DNA from: Bostrychus sinensis
Taxonomy: Eukaryota; Chordata; Actinopteri; Gobiiformes; Eleotridae
Reading direction: 5' to 3'
Assembly: GCA_020698575.1 (NCBI GenBank)
Contig: CM036240.1
Location: forward strand, 19,586,211-19,650,210
Length of the DNA: 64,000 nt
Positions 35,235 to 46,529 of the stretch are shown here, one piece after another. The position numbers were made by a program, and so were the translations under genes. The notes under the pieces are model-generated. The model did no database searches and was not told the DNA's origin. It was given only the letters and a program-made list of their open reading frames with translations. Every line of letters starts with the position of its first letter. The first letter of the stretch is position 1.

Positions 35235-36242
35235 GTCTGGCAACTTTAGTGTCCCTCACACAGAGGCCAATTGATATAGTGTAATGTTAAACTGAAAACA
35301 CCGCATATACATTTATGTTTCTAATTGTAAAAGTAAATTTATCAGAAAACCATAGTTTTATAGATTGACCTTGTTACCACATGTGTATATTGTGACTGCA
35401 AACAAGTGTCTCTGACAGCCAGCCCATGCTACTGCCAGCTTGTATGTAGATGACTTCTTTTTACAATGCATCAGACAGGTTTACCATGCTCAGATGTGTC
35501 ATAGATGTAGATATAAAATCACATTACATGAGCCAAAACATTTAAAGTAAGTGAAATATCAATATGTGTCACTAAACTGAATCTTTTTTCCAATACATAT
35601 TTAAATGCATCAAACACCAATGGACTTTCATTCATTTCAGTGTGTCATTGCACTTAGGGATATGTCATGATCCCATTTGCTCCACTGTCCTCCAAAATGT
35701 ACACTGTCACTGTCACCTGTTGTATATCAAAGAAACTGTTCCAGATTGTTTTAAACTTAAAACTAACAATCACGTAACCTTTGTTAATCTATAGAGGAGA
35801 TGTGTTGCAGTTCATCAGGTACTGAACCTGTTGCACTAAAATACATCAGCTCGGGCAATTTGATTTAAACTCAAAAGTCTGATTTAGCATACACAATTTT
35901 ATCTCTAAGAATGCTGTCTTGATCACTTGACCGTCTAGATCAAGAGTAGGCCTGCACGTGGAAATGCCTCTTAGTTATAACATGGATTATATGTCTTTGG
36001 TTCCATATAATAGTATGTAATATATTGGCCCGTACAGGACACATCTGGACACAGGTCAGTTTGGTGCCATCATAATCGGCTATTATCTGGGCTTCTGTGT
36101 GTTTGCTGTTTGTCTGGTGTCCATGGTTTGTGGCTCAGTATTTTTAATACAAATCTTAATCTTTGGACATCATATCTAGGTCGCTCCAAAGAGGAAGGTC
36201 AGGGACACAGAACCACACAAGCTCCTATAAACATGTGGCCCT

Positions 36243-36322
36243 TTTTCTACACAAAATATGTTATATATATATAACATAATATATATATTATATAATAATA
36301 TAATAATATAATATATTAAATC
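36243..36322. repeat. AT-rich palindromic run
   Basis: ACACAAAATATGTTATATAT, ATATAACATAATATATA and TAATATAATATAT make overlapping self-complementary segments. Confidence 0.85.
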
Positions 36323-37589
36323 TTTGATAAGAGAACATGAAATTGATGTAGACTGACTGATCTTGAGACTAGCCTTAAGGTGGTGACATCACAGCTGTGA
36401 CGGCCATTTTACTGAGAAACATAGGAAAACCCTGCTTTGGTCTTAAGCACCAATAACAGTGAACACAAATTTTTACAGTACAAAAACATAATTCAGTTGT
36501 TTATTCTTTTAAGAATTAATTTGTTATGTTCAAAATAGTGTTTGAGATTTGGGTTATTAACATATGCATATATTTTATTAACCTCATGACCAAATGGTCT
36601 TTGAACATATCCACAATAACACTTCAGTACTACTGCATCTAATTATACCTCATATTTTACCTCTAATGGACATTGTATGGTTTCTCGGGGAATAAATCTT
36701 TGGTGATACATCTTAATTTTATAGGTGATACAGACACTGGGTTTCCTTGTTGGCAAAGAACACAAGCATTTCCAAGCTCTAGAGTTATCTGCAGTATTTA
36801 AATCCACTATAGGCCTGCAGGGTGAGACGTGTAGGTGTCTGCCTATCACAATATTCCTTTAAGCCAACTATTGATCTTCTGAGAATAACACTAGATTAGC
36901 TGTTGTCATGAGCCATAGCGAAGGGGCACTAACCTGAATGCTTCATTTGTGTCAAAAGATGGTCAGATAAAAAGTACAAGTTTGCTTGCCAATCATCCCA
37001 CTTGAAGATGAATGGGGACAGACTCTTAATCATAGATCTTGATTACACATTTTCCAAAATGAAGTGTCTGCTGTGTTAATTATAATGCACAGATGTGGCG
37101 GTGCTGTCCTCCTCCAAAACACTTGAGGAAAATATGCAAGGAGCTTTTTGAATGTCTTTTCAACTGTCATAGCAGTTTTCTTTTTCATATTGTCATTGCA
37201 TTTTGATAGCATGAGCAAAGCCACCGATCACACTGATTTAAAGGATTAGATTTTTGTTGTAAATCCTATTACATTGAACCCAGTAACCGAGATGCACAAA
37301 GCCATAAACAGCTGGGGTTTCGCCCATAATCTGCATGCGTTTTCACCAATTATCTCACTAGATAAGATGCACATATCATTAGATCATGTTACATAGATCA
37401 CACAGTGAGATTAGCTTGGATGACCCATTACATATCACTGTCTTTTCTGTCTGCTGGTTTGGGTGTGAACACAGCCAGTCTGCATATTATGAGTGATTGT
37501 CAGTATCAAATAAGTACTAAATTATGTTGTATGTGTATTTACTGCTTTAGAAGATTTGATCGAGATAAAAATATATATTATTATTGTTA

Positions 37590-37870
37590 GTGTTGCCAAG
37601 GAGGTCATGTTTTTGCTGCTGTTGGTTTGTTGTTTGGTTGTTAGTCTGCAGGATAACAGGTCTGGAAGGTCAGTAATGGACTAAAGAGGAGATTTTCTTT
37701 TTTTTTTTTTAAGGCTCTGTATCCTTACCAGGTGGAACCAAAAACTCCAGTCAGAAGGGGTCGGTTAGGAACAAATGATTGCAGCTCAAGGGTTAAAGCA
37801 TTTACCCCTGAACTAGAAGATCCCTATATTATGTCCAGGTCTGGGTCAGGTCGTACACAGAGTGCTTCTC
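37590..37870 (+). repeat. family B repeat, long copy with tRNA-like module
   Basis: GCCAAGGAGGTCATGTTTTT, GTTGGTTTGTTGTTTGG, AGTCTGCAGGATAAC, GGAAGGTCAGTAATGG, GTCAGAAGGGGTCGG, GCAGCTCAAGGGTTAAAGC, ATTTACCCCTGAACTAGAAG and GTCCAGGTCTGGGTC. It shows the full order of family B from the CCAAGGAGGT start to the module. Confidence 0.75.
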
Positions 37871-38722
37871 CTGCTACTGTTACTATGACCAAATGAAATG
37901 TTTGATTCTGTTTATTTGTTTTTTAATTTCCATATCAAATACATTTAAATATTATGTTATACACATTATAATGCTATTAAATGTAACTCATCCATACTGT
38001 GAAAGTGAAAGTACTGTACTGTGGGCTGCACAATATTAGAAAAATATGCTAAAACATGCATCACATAACTGGCGATATTTGCTCATCCTTTTGATATAGT
38101 AAGTTAAATGAAATTTAGTTTTACATTTTGGAATACAAATCTCTGTATTTATTAGTCAAAATGGGATCATAAAACAAAACTTAACAAAACCAGGACTTAA
38201 ACAAGGATAAATTGCAAAATCACAACTAAATTGTGACTTTTTTAATGGGTTTGTCACAACTCTGATTCATTAAAGGCAATCATAGGACAATTATTATAAC
38301 AGAGCTTTTTCTATCAGTAACCATAACATTATTCTGATACATTTTGTTTTTAGCAATACAGATTTGCATTTGCTGATATTGTGAGAACAAAATGTGATAT
38401 ACCACATTGTGCAACCCCAACTGTACTTTATTAACTTTTATGATGGATACACTGTAACAAACTACATTAACAATACATAACAAAAAGTCTGCATGTTAAA
38501 AGAAGTACTAAATTATGTTGTGTTTTTCCTGCTGTAGAGGATTTGAATGAGGGAACATAAAGGGGTTTTCCTTACCAGCCTTGGAAAAGCCCTTCTCCTT
38601 TTCCAGAAACATCCAAAGTGGGTCAGTCAGACTGAATGTCCTTGTGTCTGTCTATGTCCTTACCGCTCCAGTTGGCTTGCACTGGAATGAACATCCCATA
38701 AATGACATGACACAAAATAGGA

Positions 38723-39043
38723 TTGGACTTGAAAGGAAAAAAACAGCTATATGTGACCGTTTCATTTCTATGCAAAAAGGACTTGTGCTGCACTTATTTA
38801 ACACAGTATATTTCTAAAGCTTGTTGTTTGCCGAGGAAACCCCCTGCTGCTGCCAAAGCACCACTCCGTCTCCCTAGAAACAAAGTGGCACGCAGAAACA
38901 TACAACGCTTGTGTAAAAATGCTAATAACTGGTTTGATGTGGAGAGTCGGACTGCCTCACAGGTTAGAGGTACTCGAGCGGTGATAAACAGAGATGCAGA
39001 GACAGTTCACATCAGGTGGAGTGGAGTGAAGACTATAAAATAG
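38723..39043 (+). other. unassigned 106-codon frame beside the minisatellite element
   Basis: The frame has a basic middle (PRKPPAAAKAPLRLPRNKVAR) and a plain C-terminus ending VKTIK before TAG. I recognise no domain and see no splice evidence. Most likely a chance frame or a scrap of an unknown mobile element. Confidence 0.12.
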
Positions 39044-39139
39044 ACCCAGGTAAATGTATGGGACTCCATGGAGCTGCATTGTGGGCATTTCAACTCATGT
39101 CCCTAAATTGTGCTGTGTCATTCTGAATTCACCAGGACC

Positions 39140-39732
39140 AGAGCCGTACACAGGATTTTAGAAATACTGAGGTCCATCATGTTGACCGACAGTTCAGTAA
39201 TTGTTTAGACCTGGTTTAGTCCCGGTATCGTCCTTGTTTAGTCCTGGTTTAGTTCTTGTTTATTCCTGGTTTAGTTCTTGTTTTGACCTGGTTTAGTCTT
39301 GGTTTAGTCCTGTCATTTTCCTAAATAAGTCCTGTTTTTTTTTTCTGGTTTAGTCCTGGTTTAGCCCTGGTTTAGTCCTTGTTTGATCCCAGTTTGTTTC
39401 TTGTTTAGACCCGGTTTAGTCCTTGTTTAGATCTAGTTTAATCCTTGTTTAGACCTGGTTTAGCCCTGGTTTAGTCCTTGTTTGATCCCAGTTTGTTTCT
39501 TGTTTAGTCCCGGTTTAGTCCTTGTTTAGATCTAGTTTAATCCTTGTTTAGACCTGGTTTAGACCTAGTTTAGTCCTGATTTAGTCCTGATTTATACCTG
39601 GGTTAGTTCTGGTTTAGTCCTGTTTTTTGCCTGGTTTAGACCTGGTTTAGATCTGGTTTAGCTCTGGTTTAGTCTAGCAATAGAAAAATACTGTGGTCTG
39701 GACCTCTGTGGCTGTATGGTGTGTACCATGAT
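39140..39732 (+). mobile_element. dispersed element carrying an 11-bp minisatellite (copy 1)
   Basis: The left flank has GCCGTACACAGGATTTTAGA, AATACTGAGGTCC and CATGTTGACC. The array (39,205-39,676) has roughly 35-40 diverged units of the GGTTTAGTCCT type. The right flank is TGGTCTGGACCTCTGTGGCT and GTATGGTG. Both flanks recur in inverted orientation around the array at 60.4 kb. Within the array a block of 99 bp starting GCCCTGGTTTAGTCC is repeated at 39,364 and 39,463. Confidence 0.8.
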
Positions 39733-39789
39733 CAGGACTAAGGAGGTTATATTATTTTGTTTGTTTGTTGGTTGGCTCAAAAAGTCTTC

Positions 39790-39962
39790 TTCTTTTTTAT
39801 TTATGCTTTTCCCTGCTGGGGTTGTCACAGCAAATAATCTCCCTCTCTTATTGTGCAGGGGTTTGCATAATAATTTGACAAAGGTTTACATCAGATGCCC
39901 TTCCTGACACAACCATCTCTATTTGATCGGGGATGGGACCGGCACAAAGAGTAACGGTCAGA
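39790..39962 (+). repeat. family C interspersed repeat
   Basis: CTGGGGTTGTCACAGCAAAT, AATCTCCCTCTCTTA, ACATCAGATGCCCTTCCTGA with CACAACC, and GGGATGGGACCGGCACAAAG. Confidence 0.65.
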
Positions 39963-40179
39963 ATTTGATTAGATTTCCAGCAAACACTGCCTGGATCTAA
40001 GGACTATTTTCATGAGAAACTTTTTTTTACTTAGCCCAAATCTTGTTTCCTTTATGTGAGCCTAAATATTACATGGTGGTTGATTTTCTAAGAATGTGTC
40101 ATATAAAAAGATTGCTGGGGGCGTTGGCTCAGTCAGACCGTGGGGTTTGAAACTAGAGGGGAAATCTGTGTGTGAGAAA

Positions 40180-40620
40180 TATACTCGCCGGTGCGCCCCG
40201 GGGAACACAGCCAACATCACATGATTTATAGTGCAATGGATGAGCCAAGTTCACCTCCAAACATGGATTTACACAGGCAGCCATACAAAAGAAAGGGCTT
40301 TTCTCACAAAGCCACAAGCCAGTTATGCAGTTTTAATTATTACAGATGGCCTCCCGCTGATCTGTCTTCAAAATCAATCTCACTCCCACACATTGTTTAA
40401 ATGCTGCTTATCAAAGTCATTAATCGATTGTAGGTTAGTTTTCCTGCTGTAGTGTGTTTCTCAGGGGACACGTGCAGTCATTAAAAATCCATGTGTGTTG
40501 TTAAGAATCGAGCCAGTGAGCTTAGGTGTGTTTCATAATGCTTTAATGCAATGTGTGCATCATTCCTACACAATCTAATAGACAATGAGCTGCACCTTTA
40601 ATTTTGTATCCCTGCCAGAT
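40180..40620. other. complex repeat-free block in intron 1, possible conserved element
   Basis: ACATCACATGATTTATAGTG, TTTTAATTATTACAGATGGC, AAGTCATTAATCGATTGTAG and CACCTTTAATTTTGTATCCC, with clustered ATTA/TAAT cores and no repeat signature. Confidence 0.2.
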
Positions 40621-40664
40621 TTATTGTGTTATTTGATTCTTCCCATATTATTAAAATTACTTCC

Positions 40665-40875
40665 ACCAAAGAGGTTACGGTTTTGCCACTGTTAGTTTGT
40701 TGTTTTGTTCTGACAGCAAGATAACTCAAAAAGGACTGAAAAGATCAATAATGGACCAAAAAATGTAATTATTTTTAAAGATGCATTAGCATTGCAAGAT
40801 ATGGCCAAAAACTTTGGCCATAACCAGCCAGTTAAGGAATAAACTATTATATTTTGCAAAAAGTAAAGAAAAAAA
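40665..40875 (+). repeat. family B repeat, 5' and body part
   Basis: CACCAAAGAGGTTACGGTTT, TTTGCCACTGTTAGTTTG, GCAAGATAACTCAAAAAGGA and ATTGCAAGATATGGCC, followed by CCAGCCAGTTAAGGAAT. Confidence 0.6.
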
Positions 40876-41204
40876 AACAAGGCACACCTCATTTACTGGA
40901 AGTTTTAAAAGCCTTTATTTTTATGTGGCTATATGTTTATAAAATCTTTAAAAGCATAGCGTGCTGGGTTTGACTTAGACCCACGTGTAGCTGCCAACAA
41001 ACAAAAGGCTGAAATAAAGGCTTTTTAAACTTCAGGTAAATGAAGAGTGCCTTGGTTTTTTCTTTACTTTTTGTTAGTTCTTTGTTCCCAAACACCAAAG
41101 AGCACCTTCAATACAAAATAACTAATTGACAAAAACTTCTTGACATTTTCATTTTCTGACTTTGGACATTTTCTCTTCTGTGGATTAAACTATTAGATTT
41201 GCTG

Positions 41205-41332
41205 CTCAATAGAAGAAGATCCCCAATTTCAAGTTCAGGATTGGGTACTAAAATTTTACTATTGCAAAATATATGGAAAAGACCTGGGCAGACCTCTCTG
41301 CTCTCCACCTGCTTCTAGTTACTTTTATTATT
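41205..41332 (+). repeat. family B repeat, tRNA-like module fragment
   Basis: GCTGCTCAATAGAAGAAGATC, TTTCAAGTTCAGGATTGGG, TTACTATTGCAAAATATA and CCTGGGCAGACCTC match the module and its downstream part. Confidence 0.5.
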
Positions 41333-42398
41333 ATAAATGAGGTTGTTTAATCCTGTGTACTCATAATTATTTATTAAAAAATACATGTAAATGCGATAAA
41401 ATTGACCATGCTATAATAATACTGACCATACAAAATGAGGACCACCTCCACAGTACATACAATATGCATCTGTTACATTATCTTTTGAATTCATTAATTG
41501 TCAGGGGTCTCCTACTTTAAGCAAATGCAATAGGTTCTAACCCACACAACCCATGATGTACAAATACAACATTTCTTCCTAATGTAGCAGCAGCCACCAG
41601 ACATGTCAGAGAATATCTGTTTGCATGTGAGCAGTGGGTTAGGACCCGTAAGAACGGGTCGCTCTCTAATCTATTTGGATTGCCACAACAAGGGCGTCTT
41701 CAGTCTAGAGGACAAGAGGAGTCAGTGACCAAGCGCTGCTATGCTTTGAGATGAGACGGGACAAAGACAGGAGGGTATGAAAAAAGTGTTCTGGGTGAAA
41801 TCAGGTCATGATTCATTGGTATTTTGGTGAATACTTGAAAAGGTTTAGGTTTAGGCACAACATGACACAACATCAACCTAAAATGACAAGATGCAACCCA
41901 AATAAAAGAAAAATTTCAACTAATCAAATGTACTAAACCTGAGAATAATGTCAGAATATCACAGTATGCCAACACAAAAGGAACACATTTAACAAGCAAG
42001 TGGCAATGCTAGAGTGAACTCTTCCCTTCTACATTCTATTAGATGCAGTTTAATTTAACCAAAATACATGAAATAAAAAAGTTTGATTCAAAAAGATTCA
42101 AGATTACAAAATTTACTTTTCTTCTGATATCTTTTCAGAGGTACATACTGAAAGACATTGTGCTTTGAGGAGAATTAAGCAGAGCTCACTTTAACCTTGT
42201 AACAGTAACAACCTTTTTATTAATCTTTTTTTGGCAAAGGTAATCCACTAAAAATGGTTCTGTGACCCACCTTTGGGTCCTGACCCACCAGTTGAGAATC
42301 ACTGATTTAGGAAATCCTTTGTATAAATAGAAATAACTGTTCCTGTGATTCTCAGCAACTAAAGAAAGCATACAATCTGTGCAGTGACAGATATATAA

Positions 42399-42823
42399 TA
42401 CTGTGCAAAAGTTTTAGTGAGGTGTGATAAATGGTGCTACTAAGAGTGCTTTAATAAGAATACAGATTTTTTTTGCTATAAAATCTTTTAGTATTAGTAA
42501 TAGGCCAAGGACAAAATGTTTAATTTTGGTGTGGATACAGATTGTCGTTTAGATCTAGTAGTGTTCTGTACTATTGTAAGATTTAAAGCTTTTGGGCCTC
42601 AATGGAAAATGCATTTACCCCCAAACTAAAAAAATTTCAAATTTGAGTCCAGGTCTGGGCACTATCTGTCACACAATCACAGTCTTTACCATTGTGAGAT
42701 AGAACCTGTGCCTTGGCAGAGGTCATCACTTTCCAATTTTATCTATTTATTTATTTCCAATTTTGACCATTCGTCCTTCATAGCTTTTCTTAAAAAACGA
42801 CCTGATTTTGACCCAGTACTGTA
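42399..42823 (+). mobile_element. family B element with terminal inverted repeats (copy 3)
   Basis: It starts TACTGTGCAAAAGTTTTAG and ends GACCCAGTACTGTA. Inside are GGCCAAGGACAAAATG, GGTGTGGATACAG, GGCCTCAATGGAAAATGC, TTTGAGTCCAGGTCTGGGC and TGCCTTGGCAGAGGTC. At 425 bp it is non-autonomous. Confidence 0.75.
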
Positions 42824-43819
42824 CCTTTGCTGAAATGCTGCAACTGTTATTGGAGAAAGAAGGAAGTCATTTTCTTGTCAGGCTGCTTGGCACTTGCCCC
42901 TGCCACTCTGACAGTCAAATTCCTCTTCCAGCTTCACTTTAGTGAGATGACAAAATGGCCCAAGCTCTACACTCTTATAAGAAGAACTATACCCTGGACA
43001 CATGATCGAAGATGTATTTTTTATTCTTTTCGGACAGCGGCAGTGAAAGGCCATCAGAGGCTTTTCGGAGGAGACTTGCCTTGAGCGATACACTGGCAAA
43101 AAAAAAGAAAAAAAGAAAGCCCCACACTGCCCTTATGGAGACCTCTTGAGTTCTCCTCTGCGACTGTGTGCTCCGGCTCTCTGTCTGCCTCCTTTCTCTT
43201 TCGTACACACATTTCTGAAAGAGCGCGGCGGCATAGGCTCAGGTGAAGTTGATTGTTCACTTCCCCGAGGCTTTCTTAGACTGGAATCAGCTCTGATGGC
43301 TGTCTCTATGATAATGTTGATGGTATTTGACCCCGTGCTGCTCTATGGAAACACACACACACACACAATACTATTTCCAAATATTCCAGAATTCAGGCAC
43401 GAGCAAGACATCCCCACTGTGCACCCAACCTTTATTCAAATTATTTATTTCCTTTTTGCGACTCCTTTTTTCTATGCACAAAAAGCCAAGTGAAATATGA
43501 CAAGAGGGGAATGAAACAAAACAAACAAAACAGTGTACTCTTTAGGCTGCTGCTATGTTGTGTCAGTAAGGGCATCTGACGTAAATAAGATGGCATTAAG
43601 AAGGAAGACATCAGAGGGACAGCTCATGTTAGATGTTTTGGAAATAAAGTCGGAGAGGCCACATTAAGAGGGTGCAGAGGAGGAATTGTGACTATATTGG
43701 TAAAAAAGGTGCTGAGATTTGAGCTAACAGGTAAAAGGGCTTAGAGGAAGACATGAAATTAGTTGGCGTGGGAGAAGAGGATGCAGATGATTTACTGTAG
43801 CAACCGCGGAAAGAAACAG

Positions 43820-44150
43820 TCAAAGCAACACTGCCGGTCCAATTTAACCCATCTGCAGTGTTTTATTCACACTTGATACAGTGCAGTGTGCAGCTGATTC
43901 CCCTGTTGGGTCAGCCGGCAGCGACACACACACAGACAACTCTTGCATCCCTACATACTCAGGGCCCAGAGAGGGTGCTATTGGGTTCATTATGGGAGTC
44001 AGGCAACCACGGATTAATTCTGCTGCCGATAATTGGATGGCCTGTCTCTGAGCAGGGCAAGGCTTATGTGTCTGGAAAAGTTGGCTGTTGGGATTTGAAT
44101 GGGAAAATGCACAGCCGTCTCGAAATGTTAGGAAGTCTGTGAAGCATCTC
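43820..44150. other. complex repeat-free block just upstream of exon 2
   Basis: GGTCCAATTTAACCCATCTG, GGATTAATTCTGCTGCCG and ATAATTGGATGGCCTG. It ends about 100 bp before the exon 2 acceptor. Frames cross it on both strands without a family signature. It could be a conserved intronic element. Confidence 0.2.
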
Positions 44151-44246
44151 GTAAGTTTTACAAAGGAGTTGCACAAAAAAAAAAAAAAAAAGTCTGTATA
44201 TTCTTATAATCTTCTGATGCAGCGTTTTTTTGTTTTTCTTTTGCAG

Positions 44247-44357
44247 ATCCCCAGCTCAAGGGTATAGTAACCAGGTTATATTGCAGGCAGGGATACTACT
44301 TGCAAATGAACCCCGATGGCTCGCTTGATGGGACCAAGGATGACAGCAGTAATTCCT
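44247..44357 (+). CDS. fgf14: fgf14 coding exon 2 (start of the beta-trefoil core)
   Basis: This 111-bp exon has the length known for exon 2 of all FHF genes. It sits between a strong acceptor (pyrimidine tract, then TTTTGCAG) and a consensus donor (GTAAGT). Joined to the last G of exon 1A it reads [20 protein letters not shown], then [17 protein letters not shown]. This is the first strands of the FGF-like beta-trefoil, shared by A- and B-type isoforms. [10 protein letters not shown] and DGTKDD point to FGF14. FGF12 has SQQGYFLQ, FGF13 has SRQGYHLQ and FGF11 has CRQGFYLQ here. Compared with mammals, His-Pro-Asp is Asn-Pro-Asp and Ala-Leu-Asp is Ser-Leu-Asp. The last base is the first base of a Ser codon completed by exon 3. 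Confidence 0.97.
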
Positions 44358-45782
44358 GTAAGTATTACAACAGATGGCCTTCTGCGCCAACCATTACACT
44401 GTATGCAAACGCAATCTGACTTGATCATCATATCGGTCGCTGCTTTATCCTTTATCCTCAATTCAGGTAAAGTGTTTATTCGTTCAACTAATCTGGCTAA
44501 CTAATTAAGTAGACTCTTTCAATACAGACATAGCACACAATAAGGCACTCTACATTCATAGCTGCCCACCAGTCTCGTTCACACACTATTACAGATGGGA
44601 GATCAAGTGCTCGTATTCAAGGTTAGCATTTATTCATGAGTTTTCTTTAGCGCTTTAGACCTTTTCCATTCTTTAGTCTTTGGTAGATGTTTTATTTGAA
44701 TGAGTCATCCAGTGCTCGTCTGGTCTGTGTGAGGGGAAAGTGGACCAGAAAACAGTAGGTTTAACACACAGGAACAGGTATTATTAGTTTGTTCTGGCAG
44801 CGCTCCCATTGTGCTTCAGGCTATAGGTGGTTAATTTGATTCCAGTACTTGGTGCTAACGCCAGCCTGACACTCAGCATTGTGTCAGCCGGTCCTGTCAC
44901 AGAGAGAAGATGTGGTACATGTCACATTTGATTGGGTAAAATCATTTATTTAAAACCATGGCAATTATAGAAGCTGGCCTGAATGCATGGTATAAAATTA
45001 TTATAACCTTAGGAGTTAGTCTATCAAAATCTGGGTTTGGCTTGAAGCGATGTAATGGCATTGGTCACAGAGCAGCCTCGTTTTCGCAGCGTCCCCCTCC
45101 CCCGGCTCTGCACCTGCCAATACCAATTACTTCCAGGGTCAACAGAGGTCTTCAAAGAGCGCTTCAAGTCCCCATTATGAATACTTAAAGCCAGAGCATG
45201 GCCAGTCGTGTTGTGAATAAACAATACTCATTACTTATTGCCGTCCCAAAGAGTCATCGAACAGCAACAAAAGGCCTATTACAGATGCTCCGCCTCTGCT
45301 GGGGCTCTGGCAGCTCAGACTACGCCGGACGAGTCACGTTCATCAGCCAGGCTGCCGTTCATCACCGCTCATTATCCAAATACAACACCTACAATTGCAT
45401 TATCTGTGCTTTGTGAAGCATTTAGGCAAGCAGGTGGCAGCTGCGAGATATAATGGCTTAAAATGAATGAAAAACTTATTTGGTGTCCTATCAGTATGAA
45501 AATGTAAATAGAAGTGACAGTTTATTTTAGTAGTCAATTTGATTTTAAGTTTGATCATATTTTAAAAAGATTCAATACACACACACTGAAATATTTTAAG
45601 CTATTTAATTTGTGAGGTACTGAAGGTTGTAAGCCTTTATCATCACAATGAAAATAAATGCTTCAAATATTTCACTCTCTGTGTACTGACTCTATGCAAT
45701 ATTTGTGAAATGAGTGAAATACATTACATGGCCAACTTATGATGCTTGTGTTTATGTGTTTTTATGTTTGTTTGTTTTTCAG
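44358..45782 (+). other. fgf14: fgf14 intron 2 (1,425 bp)
   Basis: Short intron with consensus GTAAGT and TTTTTCAG borders. The first 580 bases and the last 320 show nothing recognisable. The middle (44,940-45,460) is a complex, non-repetitive block listed separately. No interspersed repeat is recognised in this intron, in contrast to its two neighbours. Confidence 0.93.
44940..45460. other. complex repeat-free block in intron 2, possible conserved element
   Basis: GGCCTGAATGCATGGTATAA, CGATGTAATGGCATTGGTC, CCAATACCAATTACTTCC, GTGAATAAACAATACTC and GCATTTAGGCAAGCAGG. It occupies over a third of a short intron that is otherwise free of recognised repeats. Nearby frames are chance. Confidence 0.25.
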
Positions 45783-45886
45783 CTTTGTTCAACCTTATTC
45801 CTGTGGGCCTCCGAGTTGTCGCCATTCAGTCCGTGAAGACAGGGTTATACATTGCCATGAACGGGGAGGGCCATCTGTACACATCA
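45783..45886 (+). CDS. fgf14: fgf14 coding exon 3 (beta-trefoil core, continued)
   Basis: This 104-bp exon matches the family's usual exon 3 size. The acceptor is TTTGTTTTTCAG and the donor is GTAAGC. It reads [20 protein letters not shown], then [15 protein letters not shown], the hallmark central FHF block. [15 protein letters not shown] is nearly invariant in FHFs, and [11 protein letters not shown] is the FGF14 version. Small departures from mammals are Gln-Gly-Val to Gln-Ser-Val and Gly-Tyr-Leu-Tyr-Pro to Gly-His-Leu-Tyr-Thr. Codon 136 of the joined reading closes exactly at the exon end (phase 0), as expected before exon 4. The next exon should begin with the ELFTPECKFKES-like block, which I could not find in the remaining 18 kb. 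Confidence 0.97.
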
Positions 45887-45962
45887 GTAAGCCATGATTC
45901 TGTTATTGACCATTTGTTTCATGTATATTACAACATTATTTTACTGCTTTATGTTGACATGA

Positions 45963-45986
45963 ACACACACACACACACACACACAT
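45963..45986. repeat. short (CA)n run
   Basis: ACACACACACACACACACAC run just after exon 3. Confidence 0.93.
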
Positions 45987-46419
45987 GCTCATGCCTCTAA
46001 CGTTACAGACAGAAGCACAAATCTGCAGATATGAATGAATACATCACAAGAAAGTCACCGCTTCAATAAGGCCCACGGTGCACGCTCAGATATTTACCAT
46101 ATTTGCAACAGCATAATTGCATTTCTCTAAAGGTTAGGAATCCCATTAAGCAGAAATTCGTGCATATACATTTCTGTTCATCAGTTTCAACACCCCCAGA
46201 GTTTTCCCACCGTATTGAAAAGTAATTTATTTCAGGTGACATAAATGAGAAAAGCACATCTTCCTGTCTCATTCTGTAATGTGCTGTTGCGCTTTTACGT
46301 ACGATATTGCAAATATAAATCCTATGAAGTATAGAACTGAAAAATTACCTTAGGGTAGACCTCTGACAAAGTATTCTCTTATTATTCTACAAAACCACTA
46401 TTTCTCTCAATGGTTAAAA

Positions 46420-46510
46420 AAAACCTCTCTGAAACTTAATTTGTCTGCTGACCCCTTGTGTCTGGAGTTAGTATCTTTGGCCCTATCTGGCAATTGCACT
46501 GAATCTTTTA
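46420..46510 (-). repeat. family B repeat fragment
   Basis: TGACCCCTTGTGTCTGGAGT and GGCCCTATCTGGCAATTGCA are the reverse complement of the ACAAGGGGTCA body. Confidence 0.5.
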
Positions 46511-46529
46511 AACAGTGTTTTGATCTTCT

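Larger units (their letters stand above)
35235..44246 (+). other. fgf14: fgf14 intron 1A (9,012 bp)
   Basis: Intron between exon 1A (donor GTCTGG, not a strong consensus) and exon 2 (acceptor TTTTGCAG). It holds an AT palindrome near 36,243, family B repeats (37,590-37,870, 40,670-40,870, 41,205-41,330, 42,399-42,823), a minisatellite-bearing element (39,140-39,730) and a family C repeat (39,790-39,960). The stretches 35,240-36,240, 36,320-37,590, 37,890-38,700 and 41,340-42,390 show nothing I can name. The blocks at 40,180-40,620 and 43,820-44,150 are complex and repeat-free. Confidence 0.9.

Noticed and set aside
34846..35274. 142-codon frame overlapping exon 1A in another frame
   Set aside because: It begins at a non-ATG codon and is a shadow of the GC-rich exon. 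The FHF frame is the supported one.
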